Below, one piece after another: positions 22,956 to 30,321 of a stretch of DNA of 33,864 nucleotides. The DNA is taken from positions 1-33,864 of the IMG/VR virus record IMGVR_UViG_3300004151_000297, one strand, 5' to 3'. Position 1 is the stretch's first letter. Each line of letters opens with the position of its first letter. This DNA is from a virus. Both the position numbers and the translations under genes were made by a program. Under the pieces are notes generated by a model. The model saw only the letters and a program-made list of their open reading frames with translations. It searched no databases and was not told where the DNA came from.

Positions 22956-22990
22956 AACGGAGAGTGTTAGTAGCACTCTCCGTTTTGTTA
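22956..22990. terminator. Bidirectional-looking hairpin terminator after the methyltransferase gene
   Basis: A perfect 11-bp stem (22956-22966 with 22974-22984, AACGGAGAGTG/CACTCTCCGTT) lies immediately after the methyltransferase stop. The T-run is better on the plus strand (TTTTGTTATTT) than on the minus strand (TTTGTTC), so termination of the minus-strand operon may be partial. Confidence 0.65.
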
Positions 22991-22991
22991 T

Positions 22992-24206
22992 TTACAATTC
23001 TGTATATTCTGTTTTTTCGCCATTTCTTACTAAAATTGCAATATCCCCGGTTTGTTTTATGTACCGCTTTACAATTACATCACAAAACTTTTCTTCGAAC
23101 TCAACTATTCTGCAAACTCGGTTGGTTTGCTCGCAAGCCATAAGAGTCGAACCGCTGCCTCCGAATATATCAAGAACTATATCACCAGGCTTGCTTGAAT
23201 TACTAATAGGATAAGCACAAAGTGGTATCGGCTTCATTGTTGGATGCTCTACGCTCTTGGTTGGTCTGTCAAACTCCCAAACTGTGGATTGGCTTCTGTC
23301 TGAATACCATTTATGAGGAGCTCCATTTTTCCAGCCATAAAGCACAGGCTCATGCTGCCAATGATAATCAGACCGTCCCATCACAAATGATTGTTTAACC
23401 CACACGCAAGTGCTCGAATGATGGAACCCGACATCCTTAAACGCACTTATAAAATTACATCCTTCTGTTTCAGAATGAAATATATAAATGCTTGCGCCGT
23501 CAGCCATTACGCAATTAACATTGGAAAATGCAGTATGTAAAAACTTATAAAAATTATCATCGGACATTTTATCGTTTTTAATCTTGCCGGCTTCACCCTC
23601 ATAGTCAGCATTGTAAGGTGGGTCTGTAACAACAAGCTGTGCCTTCTCATTATCTAATAATAATTTTAATGTTTCCGGCAAAGTGCTATCACCGCAAATT
23701 AACTTGTGATTTCCAAGCAGCCATATATCACCCTGCTGTGTTATAGGTGTTTCAGGCATAGCCTCATCAACATCAAAATCATCATCAAAGACTTCATTGT
23801 CCTCAAATTCTGCAATAAGCTTGTCAATTTCAGAATCACTAAAGCCGGTTAATTCCATATCAACATCTGCAAGTTTCAATTCTTCAAGCAAAGCAGAAAG
23901 CTTTTCATTATCCCAATCACCACTTATTTTATTAAGTGCAATATTAAGTGCCTTTTCATCATCAATGCTTAAATTAACAACAGAAACATCAAGCTCCGTT
24001 GCTCCCTGGTCAATTAAAATTTTTAACCGCTGATGTCCGCCGACAACATTGCCAGTTGCTTCATTCCAAACAATAGGTTCAACACATCCGAATTTTTCAA
24101 GAGACCGTTCTAATTTTTCATATTCTGCATCACCCTTTTGCAAATCCTTCCTTGGATTATATGCAGCAGCACTTAATTGTGATATTGATACGTTTTTTAT
24201 TTTCAA
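22992..24206 (-). CDS. ParB-like domain fused to DNA methyltransferase
   Basis: The N-terminal 100 residues form a ParB/Srx-like domain ('NPRKDLQKGDAEYEKLERSL', then 'NVVGGHQRLKILID' with the ParB box). Residues after 190 are a DNA N6-adenine or N4-cytosine methyltransferase: 'LVVTDPPYN' is motif IV and 'VLDIFGGSGSTLMACEQ' is motif I, in the beta-class order. The target site is unknown. No partner restriction enzyme is visible, so it probably protects phage DNA or tunes expression. Start was set at TTG 24206 because AGAGGGTG lies 6 nt upstream; GTG 24215 is possible. The ParB-MTase fusion is common in temperate Gram-positive phages. Confidence 0.92.
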   Translation of the reverse strand: MKIKNVSISQLSAAAYNPRKDLQKGDAEYEKLERSLEKFGCVEPIVWNEATGNVVGGHQRLKILIDQGATELDVSVVNLSIDDEKALNIALNKISGDWDNEKLSALLEELKLADVDMELTGFSDSEIDKLIAEFEDNEVFDDDFDVDEAMPETPITQQGDIWLLGNHKLICGDSTLPETLKLLLDNEKAQLVVTDPPYNADYEGEAGKIKNDKMSDDNFYKFLHTAFSNVNCVMADGASIYIFHSETEGCNFISAFKDVGFHHSSTCVWVKQSFVMGRSDYHWQHEPVLYGWKNGAPHKWYSDRSQSTVWEFDRPTKSVEHPTMKPIPLCAYPISNSSKPGDIVLDIFGGSGSTLMACEQTNRVCRIVEFEEKFCDVIVKRYIKQTGDIAILVRNGEKTEYTEL

Positions 24207-24219
24207 ATCAATCACCCTC

Positions 24220-24333
24220 TTATCTTTTATTTTTGTATAAACAGAACTTTAATTTACACTTGCAATCAACCGCATTATAATAAGCACAATCTTTGCACTT
24301 AGGAGTGATAATCCACTTTATAATATTATTCAT
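24220..24333 (-). CDS. Small cysteine-rich protein
   Basis: This 37-residue protein is preceded by GGAGG 7 nt before ATG 24333. It contains 'TPKCKDCAYYNAVDCKC' and a final Cys, so it has a likely zinc-binding cluster. It ends in the leader of the methyltransferase gene and is probably co-expressed. Function unknown. Confidence 0.65.
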   Translation of the reverse strand: MNNIIKWIITPKCKDCAYYNAVDCKCKLKFCLYKNKR

Positions 24334-24355
24334 ATATACCTCCAAATCAACATAA

Positions 24356-24397
24356 AAATCACCTTACAAATACTTTTTAGTATTTATAAGGTGATTT
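24356..24397. terminator. Long bidirectional terminator
   Basis: An 11-bp stem (24356-24366 with 24387-24397, AAATCACCTTA/TAAGGTGATTT) plus a 6-bp inner stem (24368-24373 with 24380-24385, AAATAC/GTATTT). It separates the stalk-domain gene from the methyltransferase operon and works on either strand, with A/T-rich flanks. Confidence 0.8.
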
Positions 24398-24441
24398 AAA
24401 AATAAATCTTTTAACTTATTTTGTTATAATAATCCTAGGCA

Positions 24442-25230
24442 CTAATTATTTAATAATCCTAATGATTTTCCATCCGAAGTTACAATAATAGAAGGATAAA
24501 AAATGGTAAAGTAAAAAATGCCAACATAATATTTATCATTTGTAAACCATTTGGTGGTTGTAGGAGCATCTAAATTTCTATACCCATTTTCTAACAAAAG
24601 CAATTCGTAATTACGAAGGAGTTTAGCATTTTTTAGTATGTCAGCAGAAGTTACAGTCTCAACTTCTAAATTATATTGATATAAATGATTACTATTTTCT
24701 TCTTCTAACGTCTCATATGTATTACATCCAGTTGATTCCAGCGAAATAACCTCAGGATATTTCTCATAATATTTTAAGTTTTTTTGTTCAATTCCAGAAA
24801 CTGTTGATATATTAATATTTACAGTCTGTGTTTCGTCGTTCCATTCCACATTAGCACCAACACTCTGCATTATAAATCTTAATGGAACTAAGGTTCGATC
24901 ATTAATTATCATTGGTGGAACATCTAGTTCAACATCAAGCCCATATAATTTAGCTGTTTTATTATCAATTTCTAGTTGTATATAATTATAACAAGCAGCT
25001 GCTTCTATTGTTTGGCTTTCTTCATCCCAATTAATATAAGAGGCACCGAGTTCTTCAAATACTTTTCTAAACGGTACCATAACCCTATCATTAATGATAG
25101 TTGGCTCTACATCGAATTGTATTTTTTCACCGTTCAAAAATACTTTTACACTTTCTTGTGCTTTAACAATAACGAGATTTGATAAAATGATATTAATAAC
25201 TAAAAAAAATAAAATAACTTTTCTAAACAA
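24442..25230 (-). CDS. Secreted protein with copper amine oxidase-like stalk domain
   Basis: The start chosen is TTG 25230 (GGAG 8 nt upstream); GTG 25239 is possible. A signal peptide runs to about residue 24 ('LSNLVIVKAQE'). Two repeats follow of the stalk domain: 'VEPTIINDRVMVPFRKVFEELGA' (about 40-65) and 'PPMIINDRTLVPLRFIMQSVGA' (about 105-127), each ending 'W.deeTQt'. This Cu_amine_oxidN1 domain is a wall or surface module in Clostridia with no oxidase activity. The C-terminal 120 residues are unrecognised and have no catalytic motif I know. It has its own perfect promoter and strong terminator, so it looks like a lysogenic-conversion gene. Confidence 0.8.
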   Translation of the reverse strand: MFRKVILFFLVINIILSNLVIVKAQESVKVFLNGEKIQFDVEPTIINDRVMVPFRKVFEELGASYINWDEESQTIEAAACYNYIQLEIDNKTAKLYGLDVELDVPPMIINDRTLVPLRFIMQSVGANVEWNDETQTVNINISTVSGIEQKNLKYYEKYPEVISLESTGCNTYETLEEENSNHLYQYNLEVETVTSADILKNAKLLRNYELLLLENGYRNLDAPTTTKWFTNDKYYVGIFYFTIFYPSIIVTSDGKSLGLLNN

Positions 25231-25328
25231 GATTTCCACTCCATTTCACAATATTTTTTTGATATTAATTAATGGATATCTCATAAGTAAAATAAACATC
25301 CTACCTCAACCATTAACTTATATTGGGA

Positions 25329-25357
25329 ATTATACATAATTATACATAAAATGTCAA
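25329..25357 (-). promoter_or_regulatory. Perfect sigma-A promoter for the stalk-domain gene
   Basis: On the minus strand, TTGACA (25357-25352) and TATAAT (25334-25329) are 17 bp apart. The next start codon is about 100 bp downstream at 25230. The rest of the gap 25358-25486 shows no other clear signal. Confidence 0.88.
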
Positions 25358-25486
25358 TCTTTTTATTATAGTTATGAAGTAACATTAAATTATCCTACTA
25401 AAATATTACAATGACTAGCTCAACCCTCATTTGCTTTATTTGATAATATTATTCTAACAGTTTTTTTTATCACTTTTTACCACACT

Positions 25487-25963
25487 TTAAAAAATAGTGT
25501 TTAATTTATTAATTGCCCTATCATGTAAAGATTGAATTCTAGTTTTACTATAATAAATGCCCTTTTCAGATAACTTATAGCTCATATATTCCCATTTAAC
25601 TCCATCTATGTATTTTGTTTTTAATATGATCCTTTGAGTGCTTGATAATGCTGGGCAATTAATTAAATTTAATATTTCCGAAATATTATCATCAAGTTCC
25701 TTAATATCGTTAAACAATCGTTGCTGAGTCTTTGGTATAAGTTCTGTAAGTGCATATTTTGATGTTGGATCACTTTTGCAATCACCCTTTGGCATATTGT
25801 CAATTACTTGAGCCTTTAAATAACTTTCACAAAACAATTCTTGATACATATCACTTAAGCTTTTTAGATTGGAAACTAAACTTCTGTAGTTTTTCAACTT
25901 TATTCTTATACTATCAGCATTACTTAATAAATAATCATCATTGAATTTTTTTATTTGTTCCAT
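25487..25963 (-). CDS. Late transcription regulator, sigma region 4-like
   Basis: The start chosen is ATG 25963, with GGGGTG upstream (a longer frame opens at 25987). The 158-residue protein is helical. Its C-terminus 'LSSTQRIILKTKYIDGVKWEYMSYKLSEKGIYYSKTRIQSLHDRAI' has the sigma-70 region 4-type helix-turn-helix of ArpU/RinA-like phage late activators (DUF1492 type). It follows dnaB, the usual place of the late activator before the packaging genes. It is expected to switch on the minus-strand late genes. Confidence 0.8.
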   Translation of the reverse strand: MEQIKKFNDDYLLSNADSIRIKLKNYRSLVSNLKSLSDMYQELFCESYLKAQVIDNMPKGDCKSDPTSKYALTELIPKTQQRLFNDIKELDDNISEILNLINCPALSSTQRIILKTKYIDGVKWEYMSYKLSEKGIYYSKTRIQSLHDRAINKLNTIF

Positions 25964-25990
25964 TATAGTCACCCCTTCAATTTTCACAAC

Positions 25991-27307
25991 TCATTTCTTT
26001 ATATTATAGAATCTAGTATGCTCTGCACTCCAACCGAGTTTTATTGTTCCAGTTGCCCCATCACGCTGCTTTGCAATAATTATTTCACTGATTCCCTTTT
26101 GTTCGGAATCCTTGTTATAATAATCATCCCTGTATATCATTGCGACCAAGTCGGCATCCTGCTCAATAGCACCTGTTTCCCTTAAATCTGCCAAAGTTGG
26201 TCTTTTATCCGCACGTTGCTCCACTGCCCTTGATAGCTGACTAAGTAAAATAACCGGAACATCAAGCTCCTTGCTTAAAATCTTTAATTTTCTGCAGTTA
26301 TCTTCAATCACCAAACGGCTATCCTTCGCACTTCCACCCATAATTTGCAGATAATCTACAACAATCAAATCCAACTTTTTATTTTGCTTTTGCAGATTAT
26401 TGCTTAATTTTCTGCATCTTAGCCTTATGTAATCAGCCGATATACCGCAGTTATCATCAATCACCAAATTGTTTTTACCAAGCAAAGTCCCTGCACAAAC
26501 AATTCTGTTCCATTCTTCGCTATCAGAAAGCCCAAGTTTAATGCTTGTATTACTTACAAGGCTTTCATCCGCAATCATACGTTGCATAACTAATTTACTG
26601 CCCATTTCAAGGGAAAATAGTGCAATATTATCACCTTTTTTTGTAGCATTGGCTACAATGTTTGTTGCCAGTGCCGTTTTACCCATTGCAGGACGTGCCG
26701 CTATAACATATAAATATCCGCCAATAAGTCCGCCGATTAAATTGTCTAAATCTTCAAACCCAGTGGAAAGCCCCGGAAGTATATTTTTATTCATTGCCCT
26801 TTCGGATGCGGTGGCGAAAAAATCGGCAAAGACTTTATCAGCAGTTATAAACTCATCACTTTCATATTTTTCATCAACAGCAATAATTGCACCTTCCGCT
26901 TTAACAAGAATGTCATTAACGTCCTTGCTTGCATCATAAACTGATTCAGTAAGCTTATTGCTAAGTTTCAAAAGCCTGCGCCTGATTGCGACATCTTTTA
27001 AAATATCTATGTAATGTTTAATATTTGCACTTGTCGGCACTGCATTCACAATTTCAACAAGATAAGTCTCACCGCCAATTTTATCAAAAGTGCCACGCTT
27101 ATTAAGCTGCTGTGCGATTGTAATAACGTCAATAGGTGTATTGGCATTAAAAATATCAGTAATAGTCTCAAACATTTCTTTGTTTTTAGGGTTGTAAAAA
27201 TAATCTTTTTGCACCGATTCCATTATGGTATCAATACACTCACTATCAAGCAGCATTGCACCGAGAACCGATTGCTCTGCAATCTCGTTATATGGCATTT
27301 CATTCAT
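25991..27307 (-). CDS. Replicative DNA helicase, DnaB type
   Basis: The frame is open to 27448, but the right start is ATG 27307 with GAGGTGG upstream; it overlaps the initiator stop. The 438-residue protein begins 'MNEMPYNEIAEQSVLGAMLL', the typical DnaB start. Walker A is 'ARPAMGKTAL' (204-213), Walker B is 'LIVVDYLQIM', and 'LSQLSRAVEQRADKRP' with 'DLRETGAIEQDADLVAMIYR' completes the RecA-like motor. It unwinds DNA at the phage fork. The upstream initiator presumably loads it. Confidence 0.96.
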   Translation of the reverse strand: MNEMPYNEIAEQSVLGAMLLDSECIDTIMESVQKDYFYNPKNKEMFETITDIFNANTPIDVITIAQQLNKRGTFDKIGGETYLVEIVNAVPTSANIKHYIDILKDVAIRRRLLKLSNKLTESVYDASKDVNDILVKAEGAIIAVDEKYESDEFITADKVFADFFATASERAMNKNILPGLSTGFEDLDNLIGGLIGGYLYVIAARPAMGKTALATNIVANATKKGDNIALFSLEMGSKLVMQRMIADESLVSNTSIKLGLSDSEEWNRIVCAGTLLGKNNLVIDDNCGISADYIRLRCRKLSNNLQKQNKKLDLIVVDYLQIMGGSAKDSRLVIEDNCRKLKILSKELDVPVILLSQLSRAVEQRADKRPTLADLRETGAIEQDADLVAMIYRDDYYNKDSEQKGISEIIIAKQRDGATGTIKLGWSAEHTRFYNIKK

Positions 27308-28034
27308 TCGAGCCACCTCGCATTCTACGTATTTTTTCAAGATACCCATCAGTGCTTTCCGCATCGGGAACAAATGTTTTACTTGTTTGCTGCCCTGTAT
27401 TTGGTGGTGAATAAATACCTCTGTCCTGTTTTCTTGAAAGCCAAGCATTTATAAATTTGTTTATTCCACGCTTGGTTTTCCGTTTCCGAGGATTATTATC
27501 AAGCCAACCCTTTATATTGCGCAATTCTTGCATAACATCAACAGCAGGATATAATTCGCTCCACTCTTTAACTTGATATTCTGTAACAGGATGCAATGTC
27601 TTGTCATTAAGAATTAAAGAAATTACAGTTTTAGAGTTCGGAGGAATTTCCTCCGAGCAAGTATTATTTAATTTATTATTAATACTTGTATTATTATGGG
27701 TGAAGTTTTCTTCGGGGGTAGGGGTGAAGTTTTCTTCGTGGGGGGGTGAAGATTTTTTCACCCCTATGTCAGTTATGTAAATTTTGCGTTTAGTATTATT
27801 ATCCGAAATATCAACACGTAAATAGCCACAATTTTTTAAATTGCAAATCCATAATTGTATTGACCTTTCACTTGTACCATAAAGCTCCGAAAAATATGTA
27901 TTGCTTGCATAACAATAACCCTTAGCGTTGGCTAAAGATGTAATTTCCCCATATAATAATTTTTCATTAGCCTTTAACCTTTTATCATAACGCACACTTG
28001 CAGGAATAATTGAATAATAATTAGGTTGCTCCAT
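27300..28034 (-). CDS. Replication initiator with winged-helix domain
   Basis: The start ATG 28034 overlaps the previous stop (TGATG). The 244-residue protein begins 'MEQPNYYSIIPASVRYDKRLKANEKLLYGEITSLA' and continues to 'SERSIQLWICNLKNCGYL', a winged helix-turn-helix like those of phage replisome organiser proteins. The middle 'PHEENFTPTPEENFTHNN' segment is encoded by DNA iterons (27698-27760). The C-terminus has a basic 'NNPRKRKTKRGINKFINAW' segment, then a DnaD-like end. It probably binds the origin within its own gene and loads DnaB. Confidence 0.85.
   Translation of the reverse strand: MEQPNYYSIIPASVRYDKRLKANEKLLYGEITSLANAKGYCYASNTYFSELYGTSERSIQLWICNLKNCGYLRVDISDNNTKRKIYITDIGVKKSSPPHEENFTPTPEENFTHNNTSINNKLNNTCSEEIPPNSKTVISLILNDKTLHPVTEYQVKEWSELYPAVDVMQELRNIKGWLDNNPRKRKTKRGINKFINAWLSRKQDRGIYSPPNTGQQTSKTFVPDAESTDGYLEKIRRMRGGSNE
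27655..27764. other. Candidate replication origin: iterons plus AT-rich element in the initiator gene
   Basis: Three copies of GGGTGAAGwTTTyTTC lie at 27698-27714, 27722-27738 and 27744-27760, spaced 24 and 22 bp. The third forms a perfect GGGGTGAA/TTCACCCC inverse pair (27743-27750 with 27757-27764). Directly left is an AT-rich stretch (27655-27697) suited to unwinding. Placement inside the initiator gene copies the lambda O arrangement. Confidence 0.75.
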
Positions 28035-28417
28035 CAAATCACCGCCCCTTTACTGTTACGTAGTGTAAATTCATTGCAAGATTTTATTGTGGATAAATTT
28101 ACACGCTGAAATAGCTTGCACAAACCATCAAGCTCATGCAAGCAATCATCACATATACTGTTGTTACCTTTGAGTGTTGCATTTCTGCTTTCAAAGGTAT
28201 ATAATTTAATTGGTTTTTTGGAAACTGTGTCGGCTTGGCTAACGTTCTCAGCGTTACCATTTACTGTCGGCACTTTTTCATTTTTAGGCTTATATCCCAA
28301 ACAGGATTCATCAGCAAGCAATCTTCCCATACACAACTTACCACAACCATAAATGGAACATTTAAGCCGGCAAGTGTCCGAAACAATCCCTGCCTTGTTT
28401 TCTTTGGGTTTTTTCAA
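28034..28417 (-). CDS. Cysteine-rich early protein
   Basis: Start TTG 28417 follows GAGGTGATTAGAA. The 127-residue protein has two Cys groups ('CRLKCSIYGCGKLCMG' and 'CDDCLHELDGLCKLF') that suggest two zinc sites. It overlaps the initiator by one base and the DUF6011-like gene by 56 bp. It is not a family I can name; it is likely an early DNA-related protein. Confidence 0.6.
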   Translation of the reverse strand: MKKPKENKAGIVSDTCRLKCSIYGCGKLCMGRLLADESCLGYKPKNEKVPTVNGNAENVSQADTVSKKPIKLYTFESRNATLKGNNSICDDCLHELDGLCKLFQRVNLSTIKSCNEFTLRNSKGAVI

Positions 28418-28583
28418 TTCTAATCACCTCGTCAATATCTAATTGCCCCTTAATAGGCTCGTCCATAATTTTTTTGAAACATATTGCACCTATGCCATTA
28501 TTTATGGCGGTTGTGCTTGTTAACCGTTTACCACACCTTCCACAGAAAACATCTTCAAGCTGCATGGCAGTGTTGGCGCACAT
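28362..28583 (-). CDS. Small zinc protein (DUF6011-like)
   Basis: This 73-residue protein has 'VFCGRCGKRLTSTTAINNGIGAICFKKI', reading from residue 13 to 40, with a Cys-x2-Cys and a later Cys typical of DUF6011 proteins ('CgrCgrpL.d..si..GiGp.C'). The start at 28583 overlaps the upstream membrane protein gene and has no clear ribosome site, so translation is probably coupled. ATG 28565 is an alternative. Confidence 0.65.
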   Translation of the reverse strand: MCANTAMQLEDVFCGRCGKRLTSTTAINNGIGAICFKKIMDEPIKGQLDIDEVIRIEKTQRKQGRDCFGHLPA

Positions 28584-28707
28584 AGCGTGCTTTCAATTTA
28601 TTTTTGCGGATGCGGCGCTTAATATAACTAAATCCCATTTGTAAAAGTATGTACGCACACACAAATAAAACTATTAGCCAAATAACAAAATTGATAATAT
28701 TAAACAT
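28555..28707 (-). CDS. Small membrane protein
   Basis: Start ATG 28707 has a strong GGAGGAGG upstream (a longer frame begins at 28746). The 50-residue protein has one hydrophobic helix ('IINFVIWLIVLFVCAYILL') and a basic tail ('IKRRIRKNKLKARY'), so it is probably a type III or small inner-membrane protein. It overlaps the next gene. Function unknown. Confidence 0.6.
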   Translation of the reverse strand: MFNIINFVIWLIVLFVCAYILLQMGFSYIKRRIRKNKLKARYVRQHCHAA

Positions 28708-28708
28708 A

Positions 28709-28876
28709 TTAAACCTCCTCCAACATTTCTCTAAGTGTATCCGCAAGCTCCCGTTCCTGTTCCCACTCTTTTTCGCATCCCTTTTTAGGGATTGACATTA
28801 AATAGTTGTCAGAATAATTAAAAACATTATTCATAACTCTGTCATAAAGAATTTCCAATGCTTCTTTTTTGCCCAT
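28709..28876 (-). CDS. Small helical early protein
   Basis: This 55-residue protein starts at ATG 28876 with AGGTGA 8 nt upstream. It runs 'MGKKEALEILYDRVMN' and ends 'ADTLREMLEEV', amphipathic and acidic. The end nearly touches the ribosome site of the next gene. Unknown function. Confidence 0.6.
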   Translation of the reverse strand: MGKKEALEILYDRVMNNVFNYSDNYLMSIPKKGCEKEWEQERELADTLREMLEEV

Positions 28877-28881
28877 TACAT

Positions 28882-29082
28882 TCACCTACCTTCAAATTTA
28901 GAATTATAAGTATCATATGCCTTATCGGTTAAGCTCTCCATTTCAGCCGCACTGATTGCATTCAAGAAAAAAGCCATTGCAATTTCACCTATGCATTTAT
29001 CACGATAATAAGTATCTTTACGCTTTCCTATCTCATTCATAGCACACTCAATGTGATATAATGCTTTTCTTTTTTCATCCAT
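28882..29082 (-). CDS. Small early protein, unknown
   Basis: The chosen start is ATG 29082 with GGAAGGTG upstream; the open frame begins at 29127. The 66-residue protein is helical, beginning 'MDEKRKALYHIECAMNEIG' and ending 'TDKAYDTYNSKFEGR'. It overlaps the end of the previous gene by 8 bp. Unknown function. Confidence 0.6.
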   Translation of the reverse strand: MDEKRKALYHIECAMNEIGKRKDTYYRDKCIGEIAMAFFLNAISAAEMESLTDKAYDTYNSKFEGR

Positions 29083-29212
29083 TACATTCACCTTCCTCAA
29101 TCTCAACATACAATCCACATTCACCATCTGTAAGGTTGTTCACAAACGGACAACCAAAAGGCTCGTCCTCCACAGTGTTAGCACCTATTTGGCAAGTATT
29201 GCAAATTGGCAT
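29075..29212 (-). CDS. Small cysteine-rich early protein
   Basis: This 45-residue protein starts at ATG 29212 with AGGAGG upstream. It carries 'MPICNTCQIGANTVEDEPFG', a later 'CPFVNN' and two further Cys, likely for zinc. It is not in most automatic lists because of its size. Unknown function. Confidence 0.6.
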   Translation of the reverse strand: MPICNTCQIGANTVEDEPFGCPFVNNLTDGECGLYVEIEEGECNG

Positions 29213-29224
29213 ATAAAAAACCTC

Positions 29225-29449
29225 CTATCCCTCTTTAATCTTAAGTGAAAGCCCTGTTGCGTGCTCCATAAATCTACGCATACACTCTTTACGGCTCTCC
29301 TCCGTAGCGTACCTGTTAACGTAAACCTCGGTTTTGCCACCAGTGGGTTTGCCGGTCTTTGCATCAATATGATAAACCACTTCATCCGGTACAACAGGAA
29401 ATAAACCCTCCGAACCGTCCCAACCTTTTAAAATTTGTGTTTTTTCCAT
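29225..29449 (-). CDS. Small early protein, unknown
   Basis: The start is ATG 29449, with GAGGTGG upstream (open frame from 29458). The 74-residue protein has 'EVVYHIDAKTGKPTGGKTEVYVNRYATEESRKECMRRF', read from residues 24-61. It belongs to no family I recognise, but it is bounded by good gene signals. Confidence 0.6.
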   Translation of the reverse strand: MEKTQILKGWDGSEGLFPVVPDEVVYHIDAKTGKPTGGKTEVYVNRYATEESRKECMRRFMEHATGLSLKIKEG

Positions 29450-29498
29450 GAATACCACCTCAATTTATCTTATGAATCGAAAAATTTGTCCTATTACA

Positions 29499-29933
29499 CT
29501 ATTTTGCAAACTTAACTGACATTATCGCAGACATAATATCGTCAAGCTCCGCAATAATGGAATCATAACGTGGACGTTCCTCTTCGGAAATAATTCCGTC
29601 ACAAGTGATATCCACCATTTCATCCCTACACTTTATAAAGTCGGAAACTTCCTTTTGCAACCGTAAAATTGCAGTGGGCAAATCCTTAATCTCAACATTA
29701 GGCATATATTTCTGACCAACTTCGGCACTGGTCTTAAGATGCTGATAAGCCAAGTATTGACAACCGTAAATCTCAATCATTTTTATAACAACCTTGTCAG
29801 GTGGAATTCGCCTGTCCGTTTCATAGGCTCTGATGCTCTCAACGGATACGTCTATCAGTTCGGCAGCCTTTTCCTGCGTTAATCCGGTAGCCTCACGAGC
29901 AATCTGATATATATTCCTGTATTCCTGCGCCAT
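29499..29933 (-). CDS. XRE-family regulator with acidic C-terminal domain
   Basis: This 144-residue protein has an N-terminal helix-turn-helix ('GLTQEKAAELIDVSVESIRAYE', residues 17-38). The C-terminal part is helical and acidic. A good ribosome site (GGGAGG) precedes ATG 29933. Second gene of the early operon; it may control the small downstream genes. Confidence 0.85.
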   Translation of the reverse strand: MAQEYRNIYQIAREATGLTQEKAAELIDVSVESIRAYETDRRIPPDKVVIKMIEIYGCQYLAYQHLKTSAEVGQKYMPNVEIKDLPTAILRLQKEVSDFIKCRDEMVDITCDGIISEEERPRYDSIIAELDDIMSAIMSVKFAK

Positions 29934-29965
29934 GTTAAAATCCTCCCATCTTGTGTATAATATTA

Positions 29966-30169
29966 TTATGCCGATTGAACATCGTCAGAATAAAACAAAG
30001 TCCAATCAAAATTTAAGACCTTAGCAATTGCCTGCGCAACTTCCGGACTTGGTCTACGCTGACCAGTTTCAATGAAATTATAATATTGGGTTGAAATATC
30101 TGCTTTACTTGCAACATCTTTTTGAGTAAATTTATATTTAACCCTAATATTTTTTAACCACTCTCGCAT
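29966..30169 (-). CDS. Cro-like XRE regulator
   Basis: This 67-residue single-domain helix-turn-helix protein has 'KFTQKDVASKADISTQYYNFIETGQRRPSPEVAQAIAKVL' (residues 13-52). It is divergent from the repressor across a four-operator region, the position of cro. Its ribosome site is GAGGTGAG. Transcribed from the perfect minus-strand early promoter. Confidence 0.88.
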   Translation of the reverse strand: MREWLKNIRVKYKFTQKDVASKADISTQYYNFIETGQRRPSPEVAQAIAKVLNFDWTLFYSDDVQSA

Positions 30170-30190
30170 TAGCTCACCTCAATTCGTATT

Positions 30191-30296
30191 ATCTACGTTA
30201 TGTCGATATTATAATCTACTATTTGTAGATTGTCAATAGTTATTTTAAAAATAATTTACTTTTTGTATATTTTGTTGTTTTCTACTGTTTGTAGAT
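30191..30296. promoter_or_regulatory. Four-site operator region of the lysogeny switch
   Basis: Four related 17-bp sites of form ATCTAC-N5-GTAGAT lie at 30191-30207, 30214-30230 (perfect), 30254-30270 (degenerate) and 30280-30296. The second fills the early-promoter spacer exactly, the fourth fills the repressor-promoter spacer, and the first overlaps the early start site. Confidence 0.85.
30208..30236 (-). promoter_or_regulatory. Perfect early promoter
   Basis: On the minus strand, TTGACA (30236-30231) and TATAAT (30213-30208) are 17 bp apart; operator 2 occupies the spacer. It drives the cro-like gene and early operon. Confidence 0.9.
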
Positions 30297-30303
30297 TTAT
30301 AAT
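30275..30303 (+). promoter_or_regulatory. Repressor promoter
   Basis: TTGTTT (30275-30280) and TATAAT (30298-30303) are 17 bp apart; operator 4 lies in the spacer. The repressor ATG is at 30322. Autoregulation is likely. Confidence 0.8.
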
Positions 30304-30321
30304 CATAATAAGGGTGATGAA

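Noticed and set aside
25455-25490. Terminator after the late regulator gene
   Set aside because: The pairing of T- and A-runs near 25465-25490 is not followed by a T-tract on the minus strand.
27655-27764. CRISPR array
   Set aside because: Only three short repeats, spacing of a few bases, inside a coding gene; it fits iterons. No CRISPR array was seen anywhere in the window.
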